From assembly GCF_003955755.1 (NCBI RefSeq), contig NZ_CP034465.1, positions 2,102,001 to 2,166,000 of the forward strand: a DNA stretch of 64,000 bases, in the 5' to 3' direction. Both the position numbers and the translations under genes were made by a program. Position 1 is the first letter of the stretch. Every line of letters begins with the position of its first letter. Positions 9,300 to 19,764 of the stretch are shown here, in pieces. The stretch is from Jeotgalibaca ciconiae. GTDB taxonomy: Bacteria; Bacillota; Bacilli; Lactobacillales; Aerococcaceae. The notes beneath the pieces were generated by a model. That model saw only the letters and a list, made by a program, of their open reading frames with translations. It searched no databases and was not told the DNA's origin.

Positions 9300-10481
9300 A
9301 TGACAAAATACATCGATTTTTTTGAGAAAAATTTTGATGTGGGCTTAATGGTTTTAATATTCCTAAAGACTTTTATTATTATGGGAAATGTATCGCAAGA
9401 TCCTAGTTTTTTTTCGAATTTAGACAGTTTATCTAACTTACTATTGCTAGCGTTATTGTTAATAAAAAGATGGACTCCATTAGAATTGGGAGTGTTGCTA
9501 GTCGCTACACCAATGCTAGTTTTAACTCATTATCTCGCTAAAGATGGTGCCTTATTGTGGTCTTTCTTAATCATTATGTTAGTAATCGGTGTACCTAAGA
9601 AAAAGGTGCTAATATCATATTTAACAGCAGCAGTAGCAAAAAATGCTATGACATTTATTCTTTCTTTTTTTGGTTTGTATCATCCCTTTACACAATTAAA
9701 GCCGGGAACAGACATTGTTCGATATAACTTTGGATTCGCTCATGCCAATACACTGCATATGTTTTGCTTTGTTATGGTAGCTTGCTATCTCGTTATTAGA
9801 CAAGACCAAATAAAAAAATACGAACTAGTTATTCTATTGTTGTTAAATTTCCTCTTGTTTTACTACAGCTTCTCTAGAACAGCAACAATGTTGATCGTAT
9901 TACTGATTGCTATTAGTTTTGTGCTCACATTTAATCCGTTTAAGATTAATCAATATATGAAGAAAATCATGAAATATGCAATTATTATTACTTTTGCAGG
10001 CGCCTTTTTAGTAATGATACTCTCCTTTGCTTATCATCTAACGCCAAATAACTTAATTGAATTATTTAATAGGTTACTCTCAAGGCGTATTGAACAAGCA
10101 AATTGGTATTTTACTGAAAATGGACTTAGCTTAATGGGACAGTATATACCAGAAATATTTGTAAAAGAAAGTATGCAATTTGTTCTTGATAATGGTTATA
10201 TGAGAGTGTTAATACAGTTTGGTTTCATACCATTTATCCTGCTAATGACGGGACTGATTTTGACATCTAAGCGTTTGTATGAAGCTAGCAGCTATTATGA
10301 ATTATCAATGCTTTGCGTCTCATTAATATTCTTTATTCTAGAAAACTATCTAGGATTTATCTTTATTAATATCTCTCTTGTTTATATTTCAGTCATTTTT
10401 GAAGCTAGACGAATTCAGACATATTCAATGATTGAATTACCTTTTAAACGGGAAAAAATAAAAGAACTATTTATACGATAA
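9300..10481 (+). CDS. Wzy-like polysaccharide polymerase (first set)
   Basis: A strongly hydrophobic 393-residue protein with about ten predicted membrane helices and one larger extracellular loop containing RRIEQANWYFTENG near residues 270-290. The architecture, size and position between glycosyltransferases and a flippase match O-antigen/capsule polymerases, which are too divergent for reliable motif assignment. The sequence FSRTATMLIVLL after a long helix resembles the conserved SRTA region of these proteins. I prefer ATG 9300 over 9291, since AGGG directly abuts the 9291 codon. A second candidate polymerase is at 32.2 kb. Confidence 0.75.
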   Translation: MTKYIDFFEKNFDVGLMVLIFLKTFIIMGNVSQDPSFFSNLDSLSNLLLLALLLIKRWTPLELGVLLVATPMLVLTHYLAKDGALLWSFLIIMLVIGVPKKKVLISYLTAAVAKNAMTFILSFFGLYHPFTQLKPGTDIVRYNFGFAHANTLHMFCFVMVACYLVIRQDQIKKYELVILLLLNFLLFYYSFSRTATMLIVLLIAISFVLTFNPFKINQYMKKIMKYAIIITFAGAFLVMILSFAYHLTPNNLIELFNRLLSRRIEQANWYFTENGLSLMGQYIPEIFVKESMQFVLDNGYMRVLIQFGFIPFILLMTGLILTSKRLYEASSYYELSMLCVSLIFFILENYLGFIFINISLVYISVIFEARRIQTYSMIELPFKREKIKELFIR

Positions 10482-10498
10482 GAAATGGAGTAGATGTC

Positions 10499-11491
10499 AT
10501 GAGCCAACCAATTGACTTTGTAATTATGTGGGTCGACGGTTCTGATTCAGAATGGCGAAAGAAAAAGAATAAGTATAGTGGTGTCGTTGATACGAATATT
10601 GATGATTCAGATGAGAGATACCGTGATTGGAATAACTTAGAATTATGGTTTCAAACGGTAGAAGTCTTTGCACCATGGGTGAATCAAGTATATTTATTGA
10701 CAGATAATCAAGTTCTAGATTTTGTTTCGAAATATCCGCAAGTTAAGGTTGTCGACCATACTGAATTTATACCAGTTGAATATTTGCCAACGTTTAATTC
10801 ACATGCTATAGAGTTAAATGCTCATCGCATTGAGGGGCTATCAGAACAGTTTGTTCTTTTTAATGATGATATGTTTATTATTAAGCCAGTCCAGCCAACT
10901 GACTTTTTCGTTGATGGAAAACCAAAAGATAGTTATGCAGCCAATATTATTAATGGTGTTGGTAAACAGAATTTAATTAATTATATTTTACTGAATAATA
11001 TGACTGTCATTAACGAACATTTCGACAAGAAAACCCAATTGAAGAAATATTTCAAAAAATGGTTCAATCTACAAAATGGACCATTTTTACTAAAAACGCT
11101 TCTCCTGACACCGTGGCCACACTTTACAGGCTTTGTAGAACCACATATCGCCAACAGTTACTTAAAATCAACATTCAGAGAAGTTTGGGAGAAAGAATTC
11201 GATATGCTTGATAGTAGCTGTCGAAATAAGTTCAGACATCAAAACGATGTTAATCAATGGGTTATGAGGAATTGGCAGCTTGCTGCAGGAACGCCTGTCA
11301 ACCGTAAACACAATTTTGGTCATTTGTTTATGGTAGATGAGAATAATCTAGATGAATGTGTAGATTGGATAAAAAATCAAAAGACATCTATGGTATGTGT
11401 CAATGACGAGAGTAGTATTAAAGACTTCACAGCTGTAACCAAAAGAGTAAATGATGCACTCGCTTCAACAATAACAAACAATAAAAAATAA
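10499..11491 (+). CDS. Stealth-family capsular polysaccharide phosphotransferase
   Basis: A 330-residue Stealth protein. Conserved region 1 is IDFVIMWVDGSDSEW at the N terminus. Region 2 is FVLFNDDMFIIKPV, with HAIELNAHRIEG before it. Region 3 contains HFTGFVEPHIANSYL and FRHQNDVNQWVMRNWQLAAG. A short region 4 (MVCVNDES) lies near the end. Family members transfer hexose-1-phosphate from a UDP-sugar, producing phosphodiester-linked repeat units, so the first polymer may contain a sugar phosphate. The start ATG overlaps a GGAG site 10 bases upstream. It is the last gene before a terminator. Confidence 0.88.
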   Translation: MSQPIDFVIMWVDGSDSEWRKKKNKYSGVVDTNIDDSDERYRDWNNLELWFQTVEVFAPWVNQVYLLTDNQVLDFVSKYPQVKVVDHTEFIPVEYLPTFNSHAIELNAHRIEGLSEQFVLFNDDMFIIKPVQPTDFFVDGKPKDSYAANIINGVGKQNLINYILLNNMTVINEHFDKKTQLKKYFKKWFNLQNGPFLLKTLLLTPWPHFTGFVEPHIANSYLKSTFREVWEKEFDMLDSSCRNKFRHQNDVNQWVMRNWQLAAGTPVNRKHNFGHLFMVDENNLDECVDWIKNQKTSMVCVNDESSIKDFTAVTKRVNDALASTITNNKK

Positions 11492-11512
11492 TTAACGCTG
11501 GAATTAGCAGGA

Positions 11513-11549
11513 AGCTAAAACGAGGCTTGACTCGCTTTAGCTTTTTTTC
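11513..11549 (+). terminator. Intrinsic terminator after Stealth gene
   Basis: The stem AGCTAAAACGAG / CTCGCTTTAGCT has one mismatch and encloses a GCTTGA loop. It is followed by seven T residues. Confidence 0.85.
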
Positions 11550-11684
11550 TACCAAAACAATTAAGAATTTGTATAGTTTAATCTTTAATCTTTTAAAAGC
11601 TATATATTTCAAAAAAAAATGATAAACTTATGGTAGCTCAGACCTTTTATAAAGAAATAATAATGTACAAGAGAGGTAGAAAAT

Positions 11685-13103
11685 TTGAATTCAAAGGCAA
11701 TAAATTTTATAAAAAATATGTCTTATAGTGTGCTATCCAATTTGATATCGCTTGTCATATCAACTATTGTAATACTCGTTATACCTAAACTAATAGGAGT
11801 AGAAGAATACGGCTACTGGCAACTGTTCGTATTCTATTCATCTTATGTCGGATTTTTGCATTTTGGATGGAATGATGGTATTTACTTGAGATATGGCGGC
11901 GAAGAATATGAAAGTTTAGATAAAAAATTATTCTTTTCTCAATTTATCCAACTAGTCATTGTGCAAGCCTGTATTGGTGGACTCATCTTTTTATTTTCAG
12001 TGTTCTTTGTAGATGATCTTAATCGTAGCTTTATTTGGAAGATGGTCGCAGTCACTTTAGTTGTTCTAAATGTAAGATTTATGTTTTTCTTTATTCTACA
12101 AGCAACCAATCGAATTAAAGAATATGCTCGTCTGACTATATTAGACCGCTTCGTGTATATTGGTCTAATTATTTTATTTTTAGTATTTGGAGTGAGAAAT
12201 TACCAGTTAATGATTTTAGCGGATGTAATTGGTAAACTAATATCACTTATATTTGCTTTTATTTTATGTAAAGACATTGTTTTTAATAGATTATCCCATT
12301 TTTATTTTTCAATTACTGAAACAATTGCAAATATTAGAGTCGGTATAAGTTTAATGTTTGCTAATATCGCTAGTACTTTAATCATAGGAACAGTAAAATT
12401 TGGCATTGAAAGAAATTGGAATGTGGCAACTTTTGGTAAAGTCTCCTTAACACTAAGTATTTCAAATATGATGATGATTTTTATTAATGCGGTAGGGGTT
12501 ATTATTTTCCCTGTCTTAAGAAGAACGAAGAGAGAGAAACTCGCAGTAATCTACATAATTATGAGGGATTTATTGATGGCACTGTTATTGGGAGTGTTAG
12601 TTTTCTATTATCCACTAAAAACAATGATGTCGGCGTGGCTTCCTCAATATGCTGATAGCTTATTATATATGGCATTAGCATTTCCTATGTTTACCTATGA
12701 AGGTAAGATGTCATTGTTAATTAATACATATCTAAAAACTCTAAGAAAAGAAAAATTAATACTAAGAGTCAATGTTATGTCTATGGTTTTGAGTTTTATT
12801 TTGACAGTGACAGTAGTTAAAATATTTAATAATTTAGAGCTGACTGTGTTAAATATTGTTATTCTGCTAGCATTTAGATCGGCACTAGCAGAATACTTTC
12901 TAGCAAGGGAATTGAAGATCCAAATTAGAAAAGACCTTATTTTAGAAACAATGATGACTATTATATTTATCAGCTCTGGTTGGTATATTAATTCTTGGTT
13001 TATGATTGTGGTATACGGTTTTGCTTATATCATCTACCTCATTATTAAGAAAAATAATATAAAGGAATCAATAGTTGGAATAAAAGTTTTATTGAAAGAA
13101 TAG
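11685..13103 (+). CDS. Wzx-type oligosaccharide flippase (first set)
   Basis: A 472-residue polytopic membrane protein with 12 or more helices, of the MOP/polysaccharide transporter superfamily. The N terminus (SNLISLVISTIVILVIPKLI followed by EEYGYWQLFVFYSSYVGF) is the usual Wzx opening. It would move undecaprenyl-pyrophosphate repeat units across the membrane. The start is TTG at 11685 after GAGAGGTAG. It follows a terminator and an AT-rich 190-bp gap, so it may have its own promoter, and it precedes a GT4 gene by 15 bp. A second flippase of a different subgroup occurs at 36.8 kb. Confidence 0.85.
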   Translation: MNSKAINFIKNMSYSVLSNLISLVISTIVILVIPKLIGVEEYGYWQLFVFYSSYVGFLHFGWNDGIYLRYGGEEYESLDKKLFFSQFIQLVIVQACIGGLIFLFSVFFVDDLNRSFIWKMVAVTLVVLNVRFMFFFILQATNRIKEYARLTILDRFVYIGLIILFLVFGVRNYQLMILADVIGKLISLIFAFILCKDIVFNRLSHFYFSITETIANIRVGISLMFANIASTLIIGTVKFGIERNWNVATFGKVSLTLSISNMMMIFINAVGVIIFPVLRRTKREKLAVIYIIMRDLLMALLLGVLVFYYPLKTMMSAWLPQYADSLLYMALAFPMFTYEGKMSLLINTYLKTLRKEKLILRVNVMSMVLSFILTVTVVKIFNNLELTVLNIVILLAFRSALAEYFLARELKIQIRKDLILETMMTIIFISSGWYINSWFMIVVYGFAYIIYLIIKKNNIKESIVGIKVLLKE

Positions 13104-13118
13104 AAGGAAGGGTTACAC

Positions 13119-14270
13119 ATGAAAAATATCTTGTATCTTCATGCTGGTGCAGAAATGTACGGAGCAGATAAAGTGTTACTTGAATTACTTAAAGGATTAG
13201 ACAAATCTCAGTATAACCCGATTGTGGTTTTACCAAATGACGGTGTATTAGTTAATGCGCTTCGAGAAGAAGGAATCACAACTGAAGTTATCCCATATCC
13301 AATTTTGAGAAGAAAGTTTTTCAACCCGAAAGGTATTTTGGATTACTCATCCTCCTATATAAAATACTCGAAGGAAATTATAAAGCTAGTTGCGAATACG
13401 AAGATTGATTTGATACACGTTAATACAACAGCGGTACTTGAAGGGATATACTTAAAGAAACAATTAAAAGCACCGATTGTTTGGCATATTCATGAAATAT
13501 TATTGAAACCTAAATTTATGTATCATTTATTAAATTTCTTAATAGGGAAATGTTCAGATACGATTGTTGTTGTATCTGAAGCCGTTAAAGCACACGTATG
13601 TCAATCTAAATTTGTAAATCCAGAAAAAGTAAAGGTCATTTATAATGGGATTAACAACCAAGAGTTTCATCCTAAAAACGAGACAGAGTATTTAAGAAAT
13701 GAACTACATATTCCCCATGACTCTGTTATTGTTGGGATGATTGGTCGAGTGAATGCTTGGAAAGGACAAGGCGACTTTTTATCAGCTGTTGAACCGATAC
13801 TTGCAAAGTATGACGATGTCTATGCTTTGATGGTTGGCGGAGTCTTTGAAGGGGAAGAATGGCGGATGGAAGAGTTAAAATCCAAGGTTGCCCAATCTTC
13901 AAATAAAGAGAGGATTATAATCCAGGACTTCCGTAAAGACACACCAAATATTCATAACTTGTTTGATATATTTATCTTACCGAGTACAAATCCGGATCCG
14001 TTACCAACTGTTGTGCTAGAATCAATGGCTTCAGGAAAACCAGTGATTAGTTATAATCATGGTGGAGCAATGGAAATGGTTCGAGAAGACGTAAATGGTC
14101 TCTTTTCAAAAGCAGGAGTTCCATCGGGAATTACATCTAATATTGAATTACTTCTAGATGATTCCAAATTAAGAGAAAAAATGGGACGTAATTCAGCCGA
14201 AAGACAGGCAACACTATTCTCTCTAGTCTCCTATGTAAAAAACTTCCAAGATTTATATGATTGTTTTTAG
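13119..14270 (+). CDS. Family 4 glycosyltransferase
   Basis: A GT-B enzyme of 383 residues. The N-terminal ILYLHAGAEMYGADKVLLEL forms the acceptor-side Rossmann start. GMIGRVNAWKGQGDFL marks the donor domain, and PSTNPDPLPTVVLESMASG is the nucleotide-sugar site, with D in place of the first E of E-x7-E. AGAEMYGADKVLL is common in capsule glycosyltransferases of Gram-positive bacteria. The ATG is 15 bp after the flippase with GGAAGGG upstream. Linkage specificity is unknown. Confidence 0.85.
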   Translation: MKNILYLHAGAEMYGADKVLLELLKGLDKSQYNPIVVLPNDGVLVNALREEGITTEVIPYPILRRKFFNPKGILDYSSSYIKYSKEIIKLVANTKIDLIHVNTTAVLEGIYLKKQLKAPIVWHIHEILLKPKFMYHLLNFLIGKCSDTIVVVSEAVKAHVCQSKFVNPEKVKVIYNGINNQEFHPKNETEYLRNELHIPHDSVIVGMIGRVNAWKGQGDFLSAVEPILAKYDDVYALMVGGVFEGEEWRMEELKSKVAQSSNKERIIIQDFRKDTPNIHNLFDIFILPSTNPDPLPTVVLESMASGKPVISYNHGGAMEMVREDVNGLFSKAGVPSGITSNIELLLDDSKLREKMGRNSAERQATLFSLVSYVKNFQDLYDCF

Positions 14271-14341
14271 TTTCTGGTAGGAGTATTTAGAAAAAATATC
14301 AATTTGTATCCTAAGTGAAATCTTTTAGGTGAATAATATTC

Positions 14342-14379
14342 AAGCCGAAGTGAGCTAATCCTCACTTTGGCTTTTTTTC
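14342..14379 (+). terminator. Intrinsic terminator after GT4 gene
   Basis: GCCGAAGTGAG pairs with CTCACTTTGGC across a short CTAATC loop, followed by seven T. The rest of the gap from 14380 to 14621 is AT-rich with no gene seen. Confidence 0.85.
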
Positions 14380-14621
14380 AAAATGGTTAAGGGATAAATA
14401 GTTTGTTTACTAATCGAAAATTTAATAATGAAAATAGTTCTTGAACAATTCATACTTCTGGAATGAGAATATGAGATAAAAGGGCAACACTTACCCTTGT
14501 ATGTAAATTCCGATTATAGCGGTATCTTTAAGGAATTCTGATTGAATTGTGAAAGAAATATGATAAAGAAAATGGAAATATATAATTTTAGGAAAAAATG
14601 ACGAATTTTATCGAAGAAATA

Positions 14622-14630
14622 TGGTAGAAT
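14622..14630 (+). promoter_or_regulatory. Extended -10 promoter candidate for the initiating transferase
   Basis: TGGTAGAAT has the TG-n extension and a near-consensus -10 hexamer, 78 bp before the next start. No good -35 box is seen, which is usual for extended -10 promoters. It lies in the 437-bp gap after a terminator. Confidence 0.5.
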
Positions 14631-14707
14631 GTTGAGAGCACCATTGTTTAACTAATAAGGAAATATTTTTGTTAGCTTAAAATACGTTAAGAAAGTTAGG
14701 GACTCAT

Positions 14708-16123
14708 ATGTATAAATTATCGAATAAAGGTTGGCTCAAACATTTTGACTTTACTTTGATGGATATAGTTTCATTGGAAATTGCTTTTATACTGTCATAT
14801 GTAGTAAAATTCGGGCGGACTTCTTTATTTTCAGATAGTCTTTATTCATCTATTGCACTAATGTTACCAGTTTTACATGTATTCATTGTATTCTTTACTG
14901 AAGAGTATTCGGGTATTTTAAGAAGGGGATACTTGAAAGAACTTAAAGAAGTTTTAAAACACAATTCAATCATCTTAGCTCTGTTATTCTTCATTATGTT
15001 TGCTACTAAGCAATCGGAAGAGTATTCTCGTATTGTATTGTTTGCTATGTGGGGATTTAGTTGTGTCTTTGTTTGGTTAGGACGTGTCATTTTAAAGAAA
15101 ATTTTATTTCGTCTTGTTTTTCAAGAGAAGAATTTATCTTATTTATTAGTTATTACTGTAAAAGATATGGCACAGCAAACCATTGAAAAAATGCAAATGA
15201 AAAAGTTCAGCAACTATCAAACAAGCGGATTAGTGATTGTTGATAGTGAGGAAGAATTAGACGCAATTAAAGGTGTTCCAATAGTTGCAAATCATCTTAC
15301 TTTAATGGAATACATAAGAACTAATCCTATCGATAGCGTCTTTGTCAGTTTACCCAACGCTCCTAATCAAGAAATAGAGGAACTTACTGAACGTTTAGTT
15401 GATATGGGGATTACTGTTCACATTTCATTAAATTATATTTCTGATGAAATACCCAACAAAGTGGTTGAGGAACTAAACGGCTATACGGTACTGACCTCTA
15501 GTATTAAAATAGCCACTCCAAGACAAATGTTTATTAAACGCATAATAGATATCTGCGGTGGTCTAGCAGGCCTGTTAGCAACCTTTGTGGCAGCTTTGAT
15601 TTTTGGCCCCATTATCTATAAACAGTCACCTGGACCAATCTTTTTTTCACAAGAGCGAGTTGGCCGAGGCGGACGTCGCTTCCACATCTATAAGTTCCGT
15701 TCGATGTATATGGACGCTGAGGAACGTAAAAAAGAATTGATGGAACAGAATAAAATGAAGGGGCTTATGTTTAAAATGGATGATGATCCGCGAATTTTAC
15801 CGATTGGAAAATTCATACGAAAATGGTCGATAGACGAGTTGCCCCAAAGTATAAACATTCTTAGAGGAGACATGAGTTTAGTAGGAACACGTCCTCCAAC
15901 TGTAGATGAATATAATCAATATGAATTCCACCATAAAAGGAGACTAGCTGCCCGACCTGGACTTACAGGTATGTGGCAAGTAAGTGGTAGAAGTGATATA
16001 ACTGACTTTGAAGAAATTGTAGAATTAGATACAGAATATATTCGAAATTTCTCATTGAAACTATATATTAAAATTTTATTTAAGACAGTTGGGGTCGTTT
16101 TAGGAAAAAAGGGGTCAGTTTAA
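14708..16123 (+). CDS. Undecaprenyl-phosphate sugar-1-phosphate transferase (WbaP/CpsE type)
   Basis: A 471-residue polyprenyl-phosphate glycosylphosphotransferase that starts repeat-unit synthesis by loading the first sugar phosphate onto undecaprenyl phosphate. Four N-terminal helices (about residues 15-125) precede a Rossmann-like domain. The catalytic PGT domain starts near 275 with KRIIDICGG, a membrane re-entrant helix, SPGPIFFSQERVGRGG, YKFRSM and PRILPIGKFIRKWSIDELPQ. It ends with LVGTRPPTVDEYNQY and RPGLTGMWQVSGRS. All conserved blocks are intact. It opens the transcription unit that continues into rmlACB. The first sugar is probably Glc or Gal by family precedent. Confidence 0.92.
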   Translation: MYKLSNKGWLKHFDFTLMDIVSLEIAFILSYVVKFGRTSLFSDSLYSSIALMLPVLHVFIVFFTEEYSGILRRGYLKELKEVLKHNSIILALLFFIMFATKQSEEYSRIVLFAMWGFSCVFVWLGRVILKKILFRLVFQEKNLSYLLVITVKDMAQQTIEKMQMKKFSNYQTSGLVIVDSEEELDAIKGVPIVANHLTLMEYIRTNPIDSVFVSLPNAPNQEIEELTERLVDMGITVHISLNYISDEIPNKVVEELNGYTVLTSSIKIATPRQMFIKRIIDICGGLAGLLATFVAALIFGPIIYKQSPGPIFFSQERVGRGGRRFHIYKFRSMYMDAEERKKELMEQNKMKGLMFKMDDDPRILPIGKFIRKWSIDELPQSINILRGDMSLVGTRPPTVDEYNQYEFHHKRRLAARPGLTGMWQVSGRSDITDFEEIVELDTEYIRNFSLKLYIKILFKTVGVVLGKKGSV

Positions 16124-16192
16124 GCGACTTATAGGTAGGGATTCACTCTCGATTAAATATATGATTTAACAAAAGGAAGGAATGAATGATTT

Positions 16193-17068
16193 TTGAAAGG
16201 AATAATTTTAGCGGGCGGAAGCGGCACACGACTTTATCCATTAACTAAAGCAGTATCAAAACAACTTATGCCAATTTATGATAAGCCAATGATTTATTAT
16301 CCACTATCAACATTAATGTTGGCGGGCATTAAGGATATTTTGATTATATCCACGCCTACTGATACGCCTCGGTTCGAGCAATTATTGGGTGACGGTAGCG
16401 AATTAGGATTGCAGATTGAATACGAAGTCCAAGAAAGTCCAGATGGTTTAGCACAAGCTTTTATTTTAGGCGAAGAATTTATTGGTGAAGATTCTGTTTG
16501 CTTAATCTTAGGTGATAACATTTATTATGGTAGTGGCTTATCAAAAATGCTTCAACGTGCTGCTTCCAAAGAAAAGGGCGCAACAGTATTTGGTTATCAT
16601 GTCAATGATCCAGAACGTTTTGGTGTTGTCGATTTTGATGCAGATATGAAAGCTGTCTCTATAGAAGAAAAACCCGATTTTCCGAAAAGTAATTATGCTG
16701 TGACAGGACTTTATTTCTATGATAACAATGTGATTGAGATTGCTAAAAATATTAAGCCATCTCCGCGAGGTGAGTTAGAAATAACAGATGTCAACAAAGC
16801 TTACTTAGAAAAAGGACAGCTAGATGTCGAGATAATGGGTCGGGGATTTGCTTGGTTGGATACGGGAACTCATGAGTCACTATTAGAAGCATCTACCTTT
16901 ATCGAAACAATTGAAAAGCGACAAAATCTGAAGGTTGCTTGTCTAGAGGAAATCGCATACCGTATGGGATATATTACCCGTAAACAATTAATAGGACTAG
17001 CACAACCATTGAAGAAAAATGGTTATGGACAATATTTACTTCGTCTAGCTGAATCTGAAAATATATAG
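16193..17068 (+). CDS. rmlA: Glucose-1-phosphate thymidylyltransferase
   Basis: This 291-residue enzyme makes dTDP-glucose from dTTP and glucose-1-phosphate, the first step to dTDP-L-rhamnose. The signature [16 protein letters not shown] and [18 protein letters not shown] are complete, and [14 protein letters not shown] holds the metal-binding aspartate. The length is exactly that of RmlA. The start is TTG at 16193; AAGGAAGG lies somewhat far upstream (about 12 bases), and no in-frame ATG is better placed. rmlC and rmlB follow within 12-20 bp. Confidence 0.95.
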   Translation: MKGIILAGGSGTRLYPLTKAVSKQLMPIYDKPMIYYPLSTLMLAGIKDILIISTPTDTPRFEQLLGDGSELGLQIEYEVQESPDGLAQAFILGEEFIGEDSVCLILGDNIYYGSGLSKMLQRAASKEKGATVFGYHVNDPERFGVVDFDADMKAVSIEEKPDFPKSNYAVTGLYFYDNNVIEIAKNIKPSPRGELEITDVNKAYLEKGQLDVEIMGRGFAWLDTGTHESLLEASTFIETIEKRQNLKVACLEEIAYRMGYITRKQLIGLAQPLKKNGYGQYLLRLAESENI

Positions 17069-17079
17069 GAGATGAACCG

Positions 17080-18694
<1,615 letters not shown>

Positions 18695-18705
18695 TGATTA
18701 AAAAA

Positions 18706-18738
18706 GGGGGTAGGTGAACATACCTATCTCCTTTTTTT
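18706..18738 (+). terminator. Terminator-like hairpin between rmlB and rmlD
   Basis: GGGGGTAGGT pairs with ACCTATCTCC (two G-T wobbles) across a GAACA(T) loop, followed by seven T. The ribosome site of rmlD lies immediately after it. It should reduce rmlD expression relative to rmlACB unless read through. Confidence 0.75.
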
Positions 18739-18752
18739 AGGAGGAAAGCTAG

Positions 18753-19595
18753 ATGATTTTGATTACAGGGGCTAACGGTCAACTGGGAACTGAATTACGA
18801 AAATTCTTGGACGAAAAAGAGATTACTTATGTTGCTACTGATTCTTCAGAAATGGATATCACCGATAAAACTCAAATAAGGACTATTTTTGAAGAAGTAA
18901 AACCTGAATTAGTCTATCACTGTGCAGCCTATACAGCAGTAGATAAGGCGGAAGATGAAGGTAAAGGGCTAAGTGAACAGATAAATATAGAGGGAACACG
19001 TAATTTAGCAGAAGTGGCAGAAGAAGCAGGTACTACCGTTGTATATATCAGTACAGACTACGTTTTCGACGGTACGAAGGAAGAAGAATACACGGTAGAC
19101 GATTTGGCAAATCCAAAAAATGAATATGGCCGTACCAAGTATTTGGGAGAAAAAATAATTCAGAGCATCTGTTCAAACTATTATATTATTCGTACTTCTT
19201 GGGTGTTTGGAGAGTTCGGTCATAACTTTGTATATACTATGCGTGCTTTAGCAAAAACACATTCGAGCTTAACCGTTGTGAATGATCAGTACGGTCGTCC
19301 GACTTGGACAAGAACGTTGGCGGAGTTCATGGTTCACTTAACAAGTATGCAAGCAGAGTACGGAATCTATCATTTATCAAATGACAATAGTTGTACATGG
19401 TATGAGTTTGCGAAGGAAATACTAAAGGATTCTGATGTGGAAATCCTTCCTGTAAATTCAGATCAGTATCCGCAAAAAGCATATCGACCAAAACATTCTA
19501 TAATGGATCTAAGCAAAGCGAAAGCTACGGGGTTTCAAATACCAACATGGCAAGAGTCCTTGTCACAATTTCTATCAAGTCTCCGAAAACTTTAA
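18753..19595 (+). CDS. rmlD: dTDP-4-dehydrorhamnose reductase
   Basis: The 280-residue final enzyme of dTDP-L-rhamnose synthesis. ITGANGQLGTEL binds NADPH, and CAAYTAVDKAEDE and STDYVFDG are RmlD signatures. YGRTKYLGE carries the catalytic Y-x3-K. The ATG follows a TTAGGAGGAAAG Shine-Dalgarno. With rmlA, rmlC and rmlB it completes the pathway, so the cell can make dTDP-rhamnose from this locus alone. Confidence 0.95.
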   Translation: MILITGANGQLGTELRKFLDEKEITYVATDSSEMDITDKTQIRTIFEEVKPELVYHCAAYTAVDKAEDEGKGLSEQINIEGTRNLAEVAEEAGTTVVYISTDYVFDGTKEEEYTVDDLANPKNEYGRTKYLGEKIIQSICSNYYIIRTSWVFGEFGHNFVYTMRALAKTHSSLTVVNDQYGRPTWTRTLAEFMVHLTSMQAEYGIYHLSNDNSCTWYEFAKEILKDSDVEILPVNSDQYPQKAYRPKHSIMDLSKAKATGFQIPTWQESLSQFLSSLRKL

Positions 19596-19674
19596 TAAAA
19601 AAGTTTAGCGAAGGATTGTCAACTACCAGGTCAAGTCTTTTTTTTACGTTTCTGTTAAATTATTGATTTTATGC

Positions 19675-19703
19675 TTTAGTATTTTTAAAAATTAAACTAT
19701 ACT
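19675..19703 (+). promoter_or_regulatory. Candidate promoter for LCP genes
   Basis: TTTAGT and TATACT are separated by 17 bp and lie about 60 bp before the first LCP start. The -10 is good and the -35 is weak. An oligo-T run at 19637-19646 after rmlD may mark a weak terminator. Confidence 0.4.
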
Positions 19704-19764
19704 AGAGACTAATATAGTCAATAATTATTTTGCAAAAATTGATAGAAAGAGGACTTATTTATAT

